A DNA stretch of 64,000 nucleotides. Origin: Parietichytrium sp. I65-24A (lineage: Eukaryota > Sar > Bigyra > Thraustochytrida > Thraustochytriidae). The position numbers were made by a program, and so were the translations under genes. A model generated the notes under the pieces. It was not told where the DNA came from, did no database searches, and worked only from the letters and a program-made list of their open reading frames with translations. Of this stretch, positions 63,456-64,000 are shown piece after piece. The stretch's first letter is position 1. Every line of letters starts with the position of its first letter. The stretch spans positions 1 to 64,000 of the forward strand of contig BLSF01000034.1 of NCBI GenBank assembly GCA_012862575.1. Direction: 5' to 3'.

Positions 63456-64000
63456 GAGTGAACCAACGCCGACAACTGCTTTGTTCGCTCCTATCTTCCT
63501 ATCTTCCTATCTTACAAACTTGTTCTGCTCTGTCCCATCTATTTACACGCGCTCCAACTCCTCTCCGAAATGCCTTTCTGTGCTTCCACCGCACTCGGAC
63601 CGCTCTCAATTCGCGCAACACTCGCTCTGAGCAACACTTTGAGCAACACTTGGGTGAAAGAAAAATGATGATGAATTCAAATTTGAAAAATCTTTCGTCG
63701 TAATTGCTTTTCGCATGTGATTTGACAAAGTTAACTCCAAAAGCATGTAATCGGATTGACTATGGAAAATAGTAGCTATAGTTAGCCACTGTATACAACC
63801 TCAAAAAAACCTCAACGCTCAATTTACTAATTTTGTGTTTAATTTTGTATTATGACATGCATTTGCGCAATCCTTCAAGAATTTTGACGAGGATTCAAAC
63901 CAGCAATCTTACTACACTTTTAGAGAGCGCAGGAGAGTAAGTAATTTGTTCCATTCTGTTCCTCTCTGTTACAGACTCTCTCCGCAACCTTTTGCCATGT
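63456..64000. other. Upstream region of the ARM-RING gene
   Basis: This is the promoter side of the minus-strand gene. It has TATCTTCC repeats at about 63489-63514 and is A/T-rich to the end. No other feature was seen. Confidence 0.5.

Noticed and set aside
1-64000. LTR pairs, terminal inverted repeats or reverse transcriptase, transposase or capsid genes
   Set aside because: None recognised. The only large direct repeat is the cathepsin unit, which contains host genes and an N at the join.

Overview
The window is nuclear DNA from a unicellular eukaryote. Genes are long and mostly intron-poor. The six introns I can place are GT-AG, and five of them are only 76-96 nt. Intergenic stretches are long and full of simple repeats. 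The gene set (UFM1, Nrap/UTP22, derlin, NCA2, cathepsin Z, NCKX, a 7TM-RGS protein, BAH/PHD chromatin protein) is typically eukaryotic. A stramenopile such as a thraustochytrid would fit, but I cannot prove the lineage from sequence alone.

Layout, left to right: an apparently decayed leader (1-1862); a spliced membrane-anchored SDR oxidoreductase (+); a four-module CAP-domain protein (-); a K+-dependent Na+/Ca2+ exchanger (-); a gene-poor 3.6 kb; a ~2,400-residue acidic BAH/PHD chromatin protein (+); a spliced MFS-type transporter (-); Nrap/UTP22 (-) with one unusually long intron; a 3.3 kb gene-poor stretch; two near-identical cathepsin Z copies (+) separated by a single N, which looks like an unmerged contig overlap; a type I membrane protein (-); 5 kb without a recognisable gene; NCA2 (+); an Lnt-like membrane nitrilase (-); a LIM-domain protein (+); derlin (-); UDP-glucose pyrophosphorylase (+); a three-exon UFM1 gene (-); a 7TM-RGS receptor (-); 2.9 kb without a recognisable gene; and a 1,777-residue protein of 38 ARM-type repeats ending in a RING finger (-).

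The genes do not form one pathway. Themes that recur are ER and protein quality control (derlin, UFM1, RING protein), ribosome assembly (Nrap), signalling and ion handling (7TM-RGS, NCKX), and mitochondria (NCA2). The most notable points are: a UFM1 whose reading frame ends exactly at the conjugating glycine; two homologous box C/D-like units with a covarying stem inside the long Nrap intron; the ARM38-RING protein with a 12-repeat internal duplication; tandem CAP modules; an N-marked cathepsin duplication; and recurring GTACC-type palindromes and purine-rich leaders near gene starts. Splice sites and domain positions were read by eye. No searches were run.
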